From Anaerococcus urinomassiliensis (GTDB lineage: Bacteria > Bacillota > Clostridia > Tissierellales > Peptoniphilaceae), in the NCBI RefSeq assembly GCF_900128425.1, contig NZ_LT635782.1, positions 659,359 through 723,358 of the forward strand: a stretch of DNA of 64,000 bases, read 5' to 3'. Shown one piece after another: positions 1-9,892 of this stretch. A program made the translations under genes and the position numbers. Below the pieces are notes generated by a model. It saw only the letters and a program-made list of their open reading frames with translations, had not been told where the DNA came from and did no database searches. Positions within the stretch are counted from its first letter, which is position 1; every line of letters starts with the position of its first letter.

Positions 1-1376
1 AACAAGATCAGACGGTTAAGGACTTAAAAAATGGTAAAGTAGACTTTGTAATAGGTACTCATAGAATTTTATCAAAAGATGTTTCATTCAAAAAATTAGG
101 TTTATTAATAATTGATGAGGAGCAAAGGTTTGGTGTTAAAGATAAGGAGAAATTAAAGGGACTAAAGACTAACTTAGATGTTCTTACTCTATCAGCAACA
201 CCAATACCTAGAACCTTACAAATGTCATTAGCTGGTATAAGAGACCTATCAACACTTGATGAACCACCTGAGGAAAGACTTCCTGTTAATACCTATGTCA
301 TTGAATACGATGAAAATATTATAAAATCTGCCATAGAAAAAGAATTAAACAGAAATGGTCAAGTCTACTTTGTATATAACAGAGTCCATAATATAACTTT
401 ATTGTACAATCACCTAGCTGAGCTAGTTCCAAATGCAAGGATAGAGATAATTCATGGCAAATTAACTCCTAAACAAATCGAAAATATAATGAGTGATTTT
501 GTAATTGGTGATATTGATATTTTGCTTTCCACAACCATAATAGAAACTGGTATGGACATATCAAATGTAAATACACTCATAGTATATGATTCGGATATGA
601 TGGGTCTTTCCCAACTTTACCAGCTAAAGGGTAGGATAGGTAGAGGTAATAGGTCTTCCTATGCTTATTTTACATATAGGAGAGGCAAAGTCTTATCTGA
701 AATAAGTGAAAAGAGGCTCAAATCAATTAGAGACTTTTCTGATTTTGGTAGTGGTTACAAAATTGCAATGAAAGACTTAGAACTAAGAGGAGCTGGAAAT
801 CTACTAGGTGAAAGCCAAAGCGGCCATGTTGAAGCAGTTGGTTATGATCTCTATGTCAAGTTCTTACAAGAAGCAGTAGAAAAAGCTTCGGGTAAAGAAA
901 TAGATATCAAAAAGAAATCTGATGTGTATATAGATATTAAGGTCGATGCTTATATTCCAAACTCATATATAAGTGATGGAGCTCAAAAAATTGAAATGTA
1001 TACAAGGATTGCAAGAATTAGTGATAGTGATGACTATAATATTTTGGTCGAAGATTTGATAGATATTTATGGCGATATCCCAATAATGGTGGATAATATA
1101 ATGTATGTATCTCTTATTAAATCTCTAGCTGAAAAAATAGGCTTTAAGGAAATAAGAGAATTGAAAGGTTTTGTTAATTTATATTTTGAAAATAGAGAAG
1201 ATTTTTCTTTTGAAGAACTAAAGGAAATTAGCGCATCTTTTAAAGGTGATATGCAGATGGATTTATCAAATAGACCATCTTTTAAGATTCCAATTTCAAA
1301 AACAAAATTAATTGATACCTATAATCTTTTAGAAGTTATTGATAACATAAGGAGTAATGATGAAAAAAACAAGTAA
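1..1376 (+). CDS. mfd: Transcription-repair coupling factor Mfd, C-terminal part (5' end outside window)
   Basis: Mfd is a DNA translocase that removes RNA polymerase stalled at lesions and recruits UvrABC. The reading frame is open from base 3 and runs through the helicase core. It shows the DEEQRFGV box (motif II), [11 protein letters not shown] (motif III), then [14 protein letters not shown], close to motif VI, and the [15 protein letters not shown] stretch typical of Mfd/RecG-type translocases. The last 150 residues fit the C-terminal regulatory TRCF domain. The N-terminal UvrB-like and RNA polymerase-interacting domains lie upstream of the window. The stop overlaps the start of the following prsA gene, so the two are probably co-transcribed. 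Confidence 0.96.
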   Translation, partial: QDQTVKDLKNGKVDFVIGTHRILSKDVSFKKLGLLIIDEEQRFGVKDKEKLKGLKTNLDVLTLSATPIPRTLQMSLAGIRDLSTLDEPPEERLPVNTYVIEYDENIIKSAIEKELNRNGQVYFVYNRVHNITLLYNHLAELVPNARIEIIHGKLTPKQIENIMSDFVIGDIDILLSTTIIETGMDISNVNTLIVYDSDMMGLSQLYQLKGRIGRGNRSSYAYFTYRRGKVLSEISEKRLKSIRDFSDFGSGYKIAMKDLELRGAGNLLGESQSGHVEAVGYDLYVKFLQEAVEKASGKEIDIKKKSDVYIDIKVDAYIPNSYISDGAQKIEMYTRIARISDSDDYNILVEDLIDIYGDIPIMVDNIMYVSLIKSLAEKIGFKEIRELKGFVNLYFENREDFSFEELKEISASFKGDMQMDLSNRPSFKIPISKTKLIDTYNLLEVIDNIRSNDEKNK

Positions 1377-2445
1377 ATTAGTAGCACTTTTATTAACAAG
1401 TTCAATGTTTTTAGCAGCTTGCAATAACAATCAAGATGCAAATACAAAAGAAGAAGCAAAAGTAGAATCAACAGAAAAAGCAACAAAAGAGTCTAACTCA
1501 CAATTAGATGATAAAACAGTTGCCATGGTAAATGGAGAAAAGTTGAGTAAGGATGACTATAAAAAAGAAATTTCCTTCTATGGAGCAACTCTTGCAAGCC
1601 AACAACAACTTAAAAATTCAGTTATCCAAATGATGGTACAGGATAAACTTATTGCTGATGATTCTGCAAAAAATGATTTAAAAGTAGATGATAAAGAAGT
1701 TTCAGATGCATTTTTACAACAAGTTGATAGACTTGGTGGCAAAGAAACATTCGATAAGATGTTGGATGATTACAACATGGATGTAGAAATGTTCAAGGAA
1801 ACCATCAAGAAAGATTTGATGTATAAAAAACACAAAGAATGGTTTGACAAAAATCATGAGGTAACTGAAGATGAAATCAATAAATACTATGAAGAAAATA
1901 AAGATCAATTTAAGAAAGTTGATGCATCTCACATCTTAGTAGAAGATGAAGAAACTGCTAAAGAAGTAAAACAAAAATTAGACGCTGGAGAAGATTTTGC
2001 AAAATTAGCTAGCGAATACTCTAAAGATACTGCCAACAAGGACAAGGGTGGAGATTTAGGAGAATTTGCAAAAGGACAAATGGTAAAAGAATTTGAAGAA
2101 AAAGCTTTTGCAATGAAAAAGGACGAAATAAGTGATCCAGTTCAAACTCAATTTGGTTGGCATATCATAAAAGTTAATGATATTAAAGAATCTGCAGAAG
2201 ATTCAAAAGAGGAAATCAAGACTTTATTAGCTAACGAAAAATACAAAAATTACCTACAAGAATTAAGAGATGGAGCAGATGTAGTTACTGAAGATTCTAA
2301 CAGCACGGAAGAAGAGAATGCTGACAGTGAAGAAAAAGAATCAACAACAGAAGTTGAAACAGAAGAAAATGCTGATTCTAAAGAAAAAGCAGAAACTGAA
2401 GAATCTGATGAAGCAGACAAAGATAAAGAAGACAAAAACAACTAA
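1360..2445 (+). CDS. prsA: PrsA-like foldase lipoprotein (parvulin peptidyl-prolyl isomerase)
   Basis: This is an extracytoplasmic foldase anchored to the outer face of the membrane, which helps exported proteins fold. The N-terminus is a lipoprotein signal with lipobox LAAC (Cys about residue 21). A SurA-like N-terminal region follows, then a complete rotamase domain at about residues 188-275 with [11 protein letters not shown], the GGDLGEF motif and FGWHIIKV. The last 55 residues are an extremely acidic Glu/Asp/Ser/Thr/Lys tail with a repeated ENADS(E/K)EK unit. Two ATGs lie in tandem (1357 and 1360); the ribosome site AAGGAG at 1349-1354 is best spaced for the second. The gene overlaps the end of mfd. 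Confidence 0.93.
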   Translation: MKKTSKLVALLLTSSMFLAACNNNQDANTKEEAKVESTEKATKESNSQLDDKTVAMVNGEKLSKDDYKKEISFYGATLASQQQLKNSVIQMMVQDKLIADDSAKNDLKVDDKEVSDAFLQQVDRLGGKETFDKMLDDYNMDVEMFKETIKKDLMYKKHKEWFDKNHEVTEDEINKYYEENKDQFKKVDASHILVEDEETAKEVKQKLDAGEDFAKLASEYSKDTANKDKGGDLGEFAKGQMVKEFEEKAFAMKKDEISDPVQTQFGWHIIKVNDIKESAEDSKEEIKTLLANEKYKNYLQELRDGADVVTEDSNSTEEENADSEEKESTTEVETEENADSKEKAETEESDEADKDKEDKNN

Positions 2446-3325
2446 GCTATTATTAGCTTTACTTGTAATAATAAGCCTAAGCTCTTGTAATAATAAAAAG
2501 GAATATAAAAATAGTATAGCCGTGGTTGGTGATGTTCCTATTAGTCAGGAATTATTTACTAAAGAACTTGAATATTATCAAAAGTTTTATAGCAAAAAAT
2601 ACGGTGAAGATTATTTGGATATTGAAATAACTAAGGGTAAGACCAATAATGATATTTTACAAGAAGAATTGACTGATTCTTTGATTAAAGATCAACTTAT
2701 GCTAAATGACCTAAAGGCAAACAATATTAAAGTAGATGATTCAAAGGCAGCAGAATTAAGAAATGACTTGGAAGATCAGCTAGGTGGGAAAGATTCCTTA
2801 AAAGCTAATATTACTGCCATTGACTTAAGTGAAAATGACTTTAGTGATGTTTTGTATAGAGATGCAATCAGAAAGCAACACTATGATTATTTCATAAACC
2901 ATAACAAAATAAAAGATAGTGAAATTTTGGATTACTACAAAAAAAACGAAAAATACCACAGGATGTACAAGTATGATGTCCTAGTTTTTGACAATGAGAA
3001 TGAAGCAAAAAGGTTTAGAGAAAATATTAAATCATCTGATGATTTTTACCAATATGTCAAAAATCCTATAAAAAATTATGATGTTATAAGATCGGATTTT
3101 GTATATATAGATGATCCAAAAATAGAAAAAGCAAATGTTAGCAAAAAAGATGAGCTAAGTGATGTCTTTGAATTTGATGATAAGTTTATGATTTTGATGA
3201 TTAATTCTTACAATGAAAACGAGAATGAATTATTAATCAAGCTTAAGGAAATATATTTGAAAGAAAGTTACGAAAAATATCTAAATAATTTGACGAAAAA
3301 GACTAAAATTAGGCTTTTTGTCTAA
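2408..3325 (+). CDS. Second SurA/PrsA-like lipoprotein with a degenerate PPIase region
   Basis: This is a predicted lipoprotein: a basic n-region, a leucine-rich h-region and lipobox SLSSC (Cys 27 with the chosen start). The next part ([20 protein letters not shown]) follows the SurA_N/PrsA N-terminal pattern and is followed by a helical chaperone-like region. Where a parvulin domain would be expected (about residues 200-285) the GGDLG and FGWHI motifs of the upstream PrsA are missing, so isomerase activity is doubtful. The chosen ATG at 2408 lies 38 bases inside the upstream gene's acidic tail, in another frame, with only a weak ribosome site. A chaperone-like role beside PrsA is an inference. 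No gene symbol is safe. Confidence 0.75.
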   Translation: MKQTKIKKTKTTKLLLALLVIISLSSCNNKKEYKNSIAVVGDVPISQELFTKELEYYQKFYSKKYGEDYLDIEITKGKTNNDILQEELTDSLIKDQLMLNDLKANNIKVDDSKAAELRNDLEDQLGGKDSLKANITAIDLSENDFSDVLYRDAIRKQHYDYFINHNKIKDSEILDYYKKNEKYHRMYKYDVLVFDNENEAKRFRENIKSSDDFYQYVKNPIKNYDVIRSDFVYIDDPKIEKANVSKKDELSDVFEFDDKFMILMINSYNENENELLIKLKEIYLKESYEKYLNNLTKKTKIRLFV

Positions 3326-3333
3326 TATAAGTC

Positions 3334-3362
3334 TTGAAAAAAGACAAATTGTTTTGTATAAT
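3334..3362 (+). promoter_or_regulatory. Promoter of hup (TTGAAA-N17-TATAAT)
   Basis: A near-consensus sigma-A promoter: -35 TTGAAA at 3334-3339, a 17-base spacer, and a perfect -10 TATAAT at 3357-3362. It lies about 50 bases before the HU start codon, so hup is probably transcribed separately from mfd-prsA at a high level. Confidence 0.8.
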
Positions 3363-3410
3363 CAAGTATAGAGTTAAACAGAATCATATATTTGATTTAT
3401 AGGAGGAAAT

Positions 3411-3686
3411 ATGAATAAATCAGAATTATTAGTAAGCATTTCAGAAAAAAGTGGACTTAAAAAAAGTGAATCTGAAAAAGCTTTAAACGCATTGATAGAA
3501 ACAATTACTGAAACATTAGCAAGTGGTGAAAAAGTACAGTTAGTTGGATTTGGAACATTCGAAACAAGAGATAGAAAAGCTCGTGAAGGTAGAAACCCAA
3601 GAAAACCTGACGAAGTTATTAAAATTCCAGCTTCTAAAGCACCAGTTTTCAAAGCAGGTAAAACATTAAAAGAAGCTGTAAACTAA
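3411..3686 (+). CDS. hup: HU family DNA-binding protein
   Basis: A nucleoid-associated, DNA-bending histone-like protein of 91 residues, the usual HU length. It shows the family pattern MNKSELLVSISEKSGL at the start, LVGFGTFETRDRKAREGRNP in the middle (which includes the start of the beta-arm), and the conserved arm end IKIPASKAPVFKAGKTLK. A strong ribosome site (AGGAGG) is at 3401-3406, a consensus promoter lies upstream and a terminator directly downstream, so it is a monocistronic, probably highly expressed gene. Confidence 0.97.
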   Translation: MNKSELLVSISEKSGLKKSESEKALNALIETITETLASGEKVQLVGFGTFETRDRKAREGRNPRKPDEVIKIPASKAPVFKAGKTLKEAVN

Positions 3687-3701
3687 AAATATAAAAAAAC
3701 A

Positions 3702-3734
3702 AACCGGAACTTGAAATAAAGGTCCGGTTTTTTA
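3702..3734. terminator. Bidirectional intrinsic terminator between hup and rqcH
   Basis: The hairpin AACCGGA (3702-3708) pairs with TCCGGTT (3723-3729). It is followed by a T-run on the plus strand and preceded by an A-run, so it can serve both convergent genes, hup (plus) and rqcH (minus). Confidence 0.85.
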
Positions 3735-5468
3735 TATTTCTTTATATCTATCTTCTATATTAAGATTTGAATCGACAGTAATGGTTTTAAAATCTTCATA
3801 ATATACCATGCCAGGAGCAGCTCCTTTGGCTTTGTTGACATTTTTCTTTTCAGTATAATCTATATCTATTTTATTATCATTTGAGATTGATGAGTTTATA
3901 GCGGCAAGATATGAAGCAATTTCTATATCTTCTTGATTTATATTATCTGATCTTAATATTACATGGCTACCAGGAACATCTTTTACGTGGAACCAAAGAT
4001 CATTTTTATTTGCTAGTTTCAGTGTAATGTAATCATTTTGTTTAGAATTTTTTCCTACATAGATATCTGATCCATTGTTAGTCTTATAATGGTATGGTTT
4101 GGATTTTGTATTTTTGATTTTTTTCTTATTAGACTTTTTTATCAAAGCATTTTCTATCATTTCTTCTTTAAGATCATTTATATCTTCAATACTCTTAGTT
4201 CTTGATATAAAGTATTTTAGCTGTCGTAGATACTCTAAATGACTTATTTGCTTAGGTAAATCCTTTTTGGCATATTCAACTGAATTTTTAATCTTTTTAG
4301 CTCTGTTATAGAAGCTTTCAGCATTTTCCCAAGGAGTTTTGAGCGGATCTATTTTGATTGCGACTTCTTTATTAGCATCGTAGAAATCTGATACGACTAT
4401 TTCCTTATCACCTTTTTTAATTCTATGAACATTTGCAGATAATAGATCTCCATTTTTTCTTAAATCAGCGAGTTTTCCTTCATTTAATATATTAGTATTT
4501 AGTATGTCGATTTTCTTTTCAGTTTGTTTTATATGAGAATCGACTTTTCTAATATAGTCTGTTTTGAGTTGATTTAACCTATCGTTGGTTTTGTTATATT
4601 CATAAAAATGCTCTATGGCTTCACTCATCAGATCATATTGGATTTCTTGGTAGGCAAGATGGCTTAATTTTATTGTATGAAATTCTTTGACTTTTCCGTC
4701 TTCTTCGTAAGAGTAGGATTCTAGATTATCATTTATAATTCTATCTTTTAAGTCATATAATAAGTCGTTTAGTCTATCTTTCTCATCCTCACTTACTAAA
4801 GCCCATTTAATTTTTGGGTCTATACCAGTCCTATAGATTAATTCTTCTCCTATAATAGGGGAGAATCCCTGATAATTTTGATAGAAGATCTTATAGGGAA
4901 CTGCAGTATCTGCTAGTCTTTGATCTAAAGTTTTAATATCATAATCTTCTAAACTAATATCGTGTTTGCTATCTTCTATGAATTCATATTTCAAACCTGG
5001 CAATAATTGTCTGACCTGGCTCATAGAAAGATTAACTCTTTTTATTGAATCAATTATCCTATAGTCATCGTCCGTTAGAATAATATTTGAGTGTTTGCCC
5101 ATAATTTCAACAATTAATTTTTTGGATGTATCAAAACCCATTTCATCAATTGAACTAATAGAGAAGATAACTACTCTGTCCAAGCCTTTTTGTTTGATAT
5201 CAACAATCTTACCTTGGTTTATATGTTTTCTAAGTACCATTGTAAAATTCGGTGGTACGTCTGGGTTTTCATATTTCTTATTTGTTAAATGGATTCTAGC
5301 TTCATTGTTATTTGCACTAAGCAACAATTTATAAGCCTTACCCATTGAATAAACATTAAATACTATGTCATTTTTAGAAGGTTGGGTTATTTTCTGAATC
5401 TTACCTCCTAAAAGTTTTTCTTTTAGTTCATTTACTATTTTTCTAGTAACTATTCCGTCATAACTCAT
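3732..5468 (-). CDS. rqcH: RqcH, NFACT-family ribosome quality control factor (Fbp/FbpA-like)
   Basis: A homologue of eukaryotic Rqc2/NEMF. In Bacillus subtilis RqcH binds obstructed 50S subunits and directs alanine tailing of stalled nascent chains. The 578-residue length fits the family. An N-terminal NFACT-N domain (MSYDGIVTRKIVNELKEKLLGG) is followed by a long coiled-coil middle (about 280-430) and the C-terminal NFACT-R domain with DIYVGKNSKQNDYITLK and DLWFHVKDVPGSHVILR. The family was formerly called fibronectin-binding protein; surface adhesion is secondary or disputed. It is the only minus-strand gene in the first 19 kb and is divergent from gmk. The ribosome site AAGGAGG precedes the ATG. 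Confidence 0.93.
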   Translation of the reverse strand: MSYDGIVTRKIVNELKEKLLGGKIQKITQPSKNDIVFNVYSMGKAYKLLLSANNNEARIHLTNKKYENPDVPPNFTMVLRKHINQGKIVDIKQKGLDRVVIFSISSIDEMGFDTSKKLIVEIMGKHSNIILTDDDYRIIDSIKRVNLSMSQVRQLLPGLKYEFIEDSKHDISLEDYDIKTLDQRLADTAVPYKIFYQNYQGFSPIIGEELIYRTGIDPKIKWALVSEDEKDRLNDLLYDLKDRIINDNLESYSYEEDGKVKEFHTIKLSHLAYQEIQYDLMSEAIEHFYEYNKTNDRLNQLKTDYIRKVDSHIKQTEKKIDILNTNILNEGKLADLRKNGDLLSANVHRIKKGDKEIVVSDFYDANKEVAIKIDPLKTPWENAESFYNRAKKIKNSVEYAKKDLPKQISHLEYLRQLKYFISRTKSIEDINDLKEEMIENALIKKSNKKKIKNTKSKPYHYKTNNGSDIYVGKNSKQNDYITLKLANKNDLWFHVKDVPGSHVILRSDNINQEDIEIASYLAAINSSISNDNKIDIDYTEKKNVNKAKGAAPGMVYYEDFKTITVDSNLNIEDRYKEI

Positions 5469-5485
5469 TTCTTCACCTCCTTGTT

Positions 5486-5514
5486 ATTATACTTTATTTT
5501 CTAACTTGTAATAA
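5486..5514 (-). promoter_or_regulatory. Possible rqcH promoter (weak -35, TATAAT -10)
   Basis: On the minus strand a perfect -10 TATAAT (5486-5491) sits 12 bases before the ribosome site of rqcH, but the hexamer 17 bases upstream (TTATTA) is a poor -35. In the same 85-base divergent spacer the plus-strand signals for gmk are even weaker (TTGTAA-N16-TAAAAT, 5506-5533). Confidence 0.35.
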
Positions 5515-5553
5515 GAAAGGCTAAAAGTAAAATAATTATAATAAGGAGGCGTA

Positions 5554-6162
5554 ATGAAGAAAGGTTTTTTACTAGTAGTATCTGGTCCTTCAGGAGTTGG
5601 AAAAGGTACTGTCCTTCACGATCTTATGAATACACAAAAGAATCTTGTTTATTCAGTTTCAGCAACGACAAGAAATAAGAGAGATGGAGAGATTGAAGGA
5701 GTAAGTTATTTTTATAAGACTCATGAAGAATTTAAGCAAATGATTGATGAAGATGAATTTCTTGAATATGCCGAGGTACATAATAATTATTACGGAACTC
5801 CAAAAGAATTCGTAGATAGAAAAATCAATGAAGGCAAAATCGTAGTTCTTGAAATAGATGTCCAAGGGGCAGTAAATGTCAAGAAAAACACTGATAATGC
5901 TGTTTTCATTTTTTTAGCTCCGCCGAGCCTATCAGAACTGAAAAATAGAATAGTAGGTCGAGGTACAGAAACGGAACAAGATATCAATGTTAGAATGAAA
6001 AATGCTAGAAAAGAGTTAGAGTATATCAAGTACTATGATTACCTTGTAATAAATGACCACATTAATTCAGCAATTAACTCAGTAAATGAGATAATTAATG
6101 CTGAAAAGCATAAAGTATTTAGAGAAGAAGATTTTGATATAAAGGAGATTTTAGATGAATAA
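5554..6162 (+). CDS. gmk: Guanylate kinase
   Basis: Catalyses ATP-dependent phosphorylation of GMP to GDP, essential for nucleotide supply and the recycling of cyclic-di-GMP and (p)ppGpp precursors. The P-loop GPSGVGKGT is at residues 9-17, followed by the GMP-binding region SATTRNKRDGEIEGVSYFY and the EYAEVHNNYYGTP segment. Length (202 aa) is typical. An AAGGAGG ribosome site precedes the ATG. It overlaps rpoZ by 8 bases in the classical gmk-rpoZ-coaBC-priA order. Confidence 0.97.
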   Translation: MKKGFLLVVSGPSGVGKGTVLHDLMNTQKNLVYSVSATTRNKRDGEIEGVSYFYKTHEEFKQMIDEDEFLEYAEVHNNYYGTPKEFVDRKINEGKIVVLEIDVQGAVNVKKNTDNAVFIFLAPPSLSELKNRIVGRGTETEQDINVRMKNARKELEYIKYYDYLVINDHINSAINSVNEIINAEKHKVFREEDFDIKEILDE

Positions 6163-6340
6163 TCCGTCTTTTAAGAAGCTATCAGAAATAAGCCCAAGTA
6201 GATACGACATCTGTATGATGGTATCAAAAAGGGCAAGAAGAATTGTTAGTGGTTCTGCTCCACTAACTAAAAAACTTGAGGCAAAACCTGTAACACAAGC
6301 CCTAAACGAAGTAGTTGAAGGTAAAGTTTGTAAGAAATGA
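6155..6340 (+). CDS. rpoZ: RNA polymerase omega subunit
   Basis: A small subunit that helps beta' folding and core assembly. The 61-residue sequence shows the omega pattern SPSRYDICMMVSKRARRIV, followed by PVTQALNEVVEGKV, which matches the conserved helix that clamps the beta' C-terminus. It overlaps gmk upstream and coaBC downstream by a few bases, which suggests translational coupling. The ribosome site AAAGGAG lies inside the gmk 3' end. Confidence 0.95.
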   Translation: MNNPSFKKLSEISPSRYDICMMVSKRARRIVSGSAPLTKKLEAKPVTQALNEVVEGKVCKK

Positions 6341-7509
6341 TTAAAGGGAAAAATATTTTACTTGGAGTTACTGGAGGCATAGCTTGCTATAAAGATCTTG
6401 AGCTGTGTTCAAGACTAATAAAAAAAGGTGCCAACATAAAGGTGATTATGACTCCTAGTGCGACAGAATTTGTAAGACCCTTAGCTTTTGAAACCATGGC
6501 TAGGTCAGAAGTTTACTCAGATATGTGGGAAGGTCACCATGATATAGTTCATCATATTGACCTACCAAAATGGGCTGATCTTATGCTTATAGCACCAGCT
6601 TCAGCTTCAACTATTGGTAAAATGGCAAATGGAATTTCAGATAATTTCCTAACAGCCGCTTATTTGGCTTGTGCTAAGGATGTTATAATAGCTCCATCTA
6701 TGAACACCCAAATGTTACACAATCCTGCTACTCAAAAAAATATTGATACTTTAAAATCATATGGCGTTAAGATCATAGCTCCAGAATCAGGAATCCTTGC
6801 TTGTGATACAATCGGTGATGGTAGAATGGAAGAACCTGAACAAATTGTAGAATACTTGGAAGACTACTTTACAAAGAAAGATTTACTTGGCAAAAATATT
6901 ATAGTTACTGCAGGACCAACCATAGAGCCTATAGATTTTGTAAGATATATTACCAATCATTCGTCAGGAAAAATGGGCTACAATATAGCAAACGAGGCTA
7001 AAAAAAGAGGAGCTAATGTAACACTTATATCTGGACCTGTTAAACCTTTTGATATAAGTGGCGTTAATCGTATCGAAATAAAAACTAATGATCAGTTAAA
7101 AGAAGCTATAGAAAAAAAATTCGATGATGCAGATGCGCTAATAATGGCTGCAGCGCCTGTAGATTATAGGGCAAGTGAAGTTAGTGATAAAAAGATCAAA
7201 AAATCAGGATCCAATTTAGATATAGAATTTATCGAAAATACTGATATTCTTAAACATTTTGGATTAGTGAAAACAAATCAAACAATTATTGGATTTGCCG
7301 CTGAAACTGATGATTTGATCGATAATGCAAATAAAAAACTAATTTCCAAAAATGCTGATTATATTATCGCTAATGATTTGAAAAAAGAAGGTGCAGGTTT
7401 TAACACCGATACCAATATCGCAAGTATTATTTCAAAAGAAAATGTCATAAATCTTGATATAATGACAAAGGTTGAATTAGCAAATAAAATATTAGATTTA
7501 GTAAGGTGA
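6337..7509 (+). CDS. coaBC: Bifunctional phosphopantothenoylcysteine decarboxylase / phosphopantothenate-cysteine ligase
   Basis: Carries out two steps of coenzyme A synthesis. The N-terminal flavin-dependent decarboxylase (CoaC, about residues 1-185) has GVTGGIACYK, the HID histidine motif (HHIDLPKWAD) and the substrate clamp PSMNTQM followed by an active-site Cys region (ILACDTIGDGRM). The C-terminal ligase (CoaB) has the nucleotide motif TAGPTIEPIDFVRYITNHS, SSGKMGYNIA and KIKKSGSNLDIEFIENTDIL. Full length at 390 residues. It overlaps rpoZ by 4 bases; the next gene, priA, starts 4 bases after its stop. Confidence 0.97.
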   Translation: MIKGKNILLGVTGGIACYKDLELCSRLIKKGANIKVIMTPSATEFVRPLAFETMARSEVYSDMWEGHHDIVHHIDLPKWADLMLIAPASASTIGKMANGISDNFLTAAYLACAKDVIIAPSMNTQMLHNPATQKNIDTLKSYGVKIIAPESGILACDTIGDGRMEEPEQIVEYLEDYFTKKDLLGKNIIVTAGPTIEPIDFVRYITNHSSGKMGYNIANEAKKRGANVTLISGPVKPFDISGVNRIEIKTNDQLKEAIEKKFDDADALIMAAAPVDYRASEVSDKKIKKSGSNLDIEFIENTDILKHFGLVKTNQTIIGFAAETDDLIDNANKKLISKNADYIIANDLKKEGAGFNTDTNIASIISKENVINLDIMTKVELANKILDLVR

Positions 7510-7513
7510 GATT

Positions 7514-9883
7514 ATTTACGCTAAAGTTATAATCGATAGTAAGAGTAGATTTTTAAATAGACCCTTTACCTATCGTATTCCAGAAAAATTTAATAAAAAA
7601 ATTGACATAGCAATGAGAGTTTTAGTTCCCTTTGGTAAGGGAAATAAAACTAGCGTTGCTTTTGTTTATGAAATTTTAGAAGATGTAAATCTAGATTTTG
7701 AGACTAAAGATATATTAGAAATTATTGACCAAAAACCTCTTATATCAAAAGAGCTTATTGATTTGGCTTTCTTTATGTCCCAAAAATATATGTCACCCAT
7801 ACAAGCTTCTTTAAGTCAGGTGATGCCACCAACTGAAATAAAGAATATTATGACCTTTTATCAATCAAATGGTGAGGATATTGGTGAATTTACAGAATTT
7901 TTAAAAAAACCAAGAACTATGGAAGATATAATAGAGGAATTTGGAGATGCAAAAGATGATATTATATCTTTACTTGATGATGAGAAGATTCTAGTTTCTT
8001 ATGATATTAAAAAAACTCAAAAGATATCATATGATCAGTATGCTAAGCTAGTAGACAATTCAAATGCAAAAGTCAGTGGTAATGCAATTAAGCAAAAAGA
8101 AATAGTAAAATATTTGAAAGAAAATGGACCATCCAGCGTTAAAGAAATATTAATGCAAACTAAGTCTAGTAAATCTAGTATAAATTCATTAGTAGAAAAA
8201 AATATTGTCGAATATTATTATATAGAGTCAAAAAAAGAACTTACTAAAAATTATAAAAAATATGATAAATTCAATCTAAATGAAGAACAAGAAAGAGCTT
8301 ATAACGATATAATTGCTAACCCATCGTCTGACTTTTTGTTGTATGGGGTTACAGGATCTGGTAAGACAGAAATTTTTCTACAAGTTGTAGAGAAAGTGAT
8401 AAAAGATGGAAAGGAAGCTATTATTTTGGTTCCAGAAATATCGCTTACTCCCCAAACTATTGAAAGATTTAAAGGTAGATTTGATGAAAAAATTGCGATT
8501 ATACACTCTAGATTAACCCCTAAGGAAAGATTTAACCAATGGAGAATGATTAATAATGGAGAGGTTAAAATAGCAATTGGGGCAAGATCTGCAATATTTG
8601 CGCCTTTTAAAAATCTAGGTGTAATAATAATCGATGAAGAACATGATCAATCCTACATATCATCTAAAGACCCCAAATATCACACAGATGAGATAGCAAG
8701 GTTTAGGTCTTCATACAATAACTGTAATCTTATATTAGCAACGGCAACACCGTCCATAAAAACAATGAATAAGGTGAGCGAAGGCACATACAAGCTTATA
8801 CACCTAAAAAACAGAGTTAACAAGAAGCCACCGACAATAGAAATAGTAGATTTAAAAGAAGAATTAAAAAAGTCAAATTACTCAATTATTAGCATGAGGC
8901 TTAGAGAAGAGATTGAGAAAAACTTAAAAAACAGAGAACAAACCATCTTATTCTTAAATAAAATAGGACACGATTCTTTTACGTTTTGTAGATCATGTGG
9001 TTATGTTGTAAAATGTGAAGCCTGTGATGTGGCTATGACTTATCATAAAAGGGTTGATAAGTTAGTTTGTCACTATTGCGGACGAACTGCAAATCAACCT
9101 AAGGTTTGTCCTGTGTGTCATTCCAAAAAGATTAAAGAATTTGGTGCAGGAACAGAAAAGCTAGAGGAGGAAGTAAGAGAGTTATTTCCACAAGCAAGAG
9201 TTCTTAGGATGGATAGTATGGTTGCAAATCAGAAGAATTCTTATGATAAGATGTATACAGCTATGAAAAATAATCAGATTGATATACTGCTTGGAACTCA
9301 GATGATAGCAAAAGGGTTGGACTTTAAAAATGTTACGTTAGTTGGCATAATATCTGCAGACTTGTCTTTAAATGTTGGGGATTTTAAGGCTCAAGAAAAT
9401 ACCTTTCAACTATTAACTCAGGTTGCTGGAAGGGCAGGTAGAGACAAAAAGGACGGAAGAGTCATAATTCAAACATACAGGCCAGATAACTTTGTAATAC
9501 AAGCAGTAAGAAATAATGATTATGAAAGTTTTTATAAAAATGAGATTATTGAAAGAGAAGCTTTTTCATATCCACCTTTCAAAAATATAATTACCGTAAA
9601 AATAATAAACATTTCTAGAACTATGTGTGCTAATATTTCTAAAGAATTTGTTGAATGCTTAAAAAAGAAATTATTTTCTAAGGAATCTATTGAAGTAATA
9701 GGACCTAACCCTTGTAAAATTTCAAGAATTAATAATAAACATAGGTATAATATCATTATAAAAGCTTTTGATGGTGATCTTAAAATTACTATTGATACAA
9801 TTAATCAGTTAAGAAATACATTTATAAAAAAATATAAGGATACTAGTTTTATCCCAGCCCTAAACCCTAGCATTATTAATTAA
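7514..9883 (+). CDS. priA: Primosomal replication helicase PriA, probable ATT start
   Basis: PriA restarts collapsed replication forks and loads the replicative helicase. The open frame continues upstream of the first ATG (7613) with clearly PriA-like residues (YAKVIIDSKSRFLNRPFTYR), back to a stop at 7502. No ATG, GTG or TTG is present in that stretch. The ATT at 7514, five bases after the Shine-Dalgarno-like AAGGTG, is the best start and gives 789 residues. The helicase part has GVTGSGKTE (Walker A), IIDEEHD (DEAH-type box) and eight zinc-binding cysteines (CRSCGYVVKCEAC through CPVC), then GTQMIAKGLDF and QVAGRAGR. Alternatives are ATT 7511, or a sequencing error. Confidence 0.93.
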   Translation: MYAKVIIDSKSRFLNRPFTYRIPEKFNKKIDIAMRVLVPFGKGNKTSVAFVYEILEDVNLDFETKDILEIIDQKPLISKELIDLAFFMSQKYMSPIQASLSQVMPPTEIKNIMTFYQSNGEDIGEFTEFLKKPRTMEDIIEEFGDAKDDIISLLDDEKILVSYDIKKTQKISYDQYAKLVDNSNAKVSGNAIKQKEIVKYLKENGPSSVKEILMQTKSSKSSINSLVEKNIVEYYYIESKKELTKNYKKYDKFNLNEEQERAYNDIIANPSSDFLLYGVTGSGKTEIFLQVVEKVIKDGKEAIILVPEISLTPQTIERFKGRFDEKIAIIHSRLTPKERFNQWRMINNGEVKIAIGARSAIFAPFKNLGVIIIDEEHDQSYISSKDPKYHTDEIARFRSSYNNCNLILATATPSIKTMNKVSEGTYKLIHLKNRVNKKPPTIEIVDLKEELKKSNYSIISMRLREEIEKNLKNREQTILFLNKIGHDSFTFCRSCGYVVKCEACDVAMTYHKRVDKLVCHYCGRTANQPKVCPVCHSKKIKEFGAGTEKLEEEVRELFPQARVLRMDSMVANQKNSYDKMYTAMKNNQIDILLGTQMIAKGLDFKNVTLVGIISADLSLNVGDFKAQENTFQLLTQVAGRAGRDKKDGRVIIQTYRPDNFVIQAVRNNDYESFYKNEIIEREAFSYPPFKNIITVKIINISRTMCANISKEFVECLKKKLFSKESIEVIGPNPCKISRINNKHRYNIIIKAFDGDLKITIDTINQLRNTFIKKYKDTSFIPALNPSIIN

Positions 9884-9892
9884 GGAGTGTAT

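Noticed and set aside
2250-2441. Serine-rich open frame opposite the acidic tail of prsA
   Set aside because: It is the complement of low-complexity GAA/GAT codons and carries no translation signals.
2281-2445. Tandem repeat or CRISPR-like array in the prsA tail
   Set aside because: It is a short imperfect repeat of acidic codons within a coding sequence, without spacers; no CRISPR array was found in the window.
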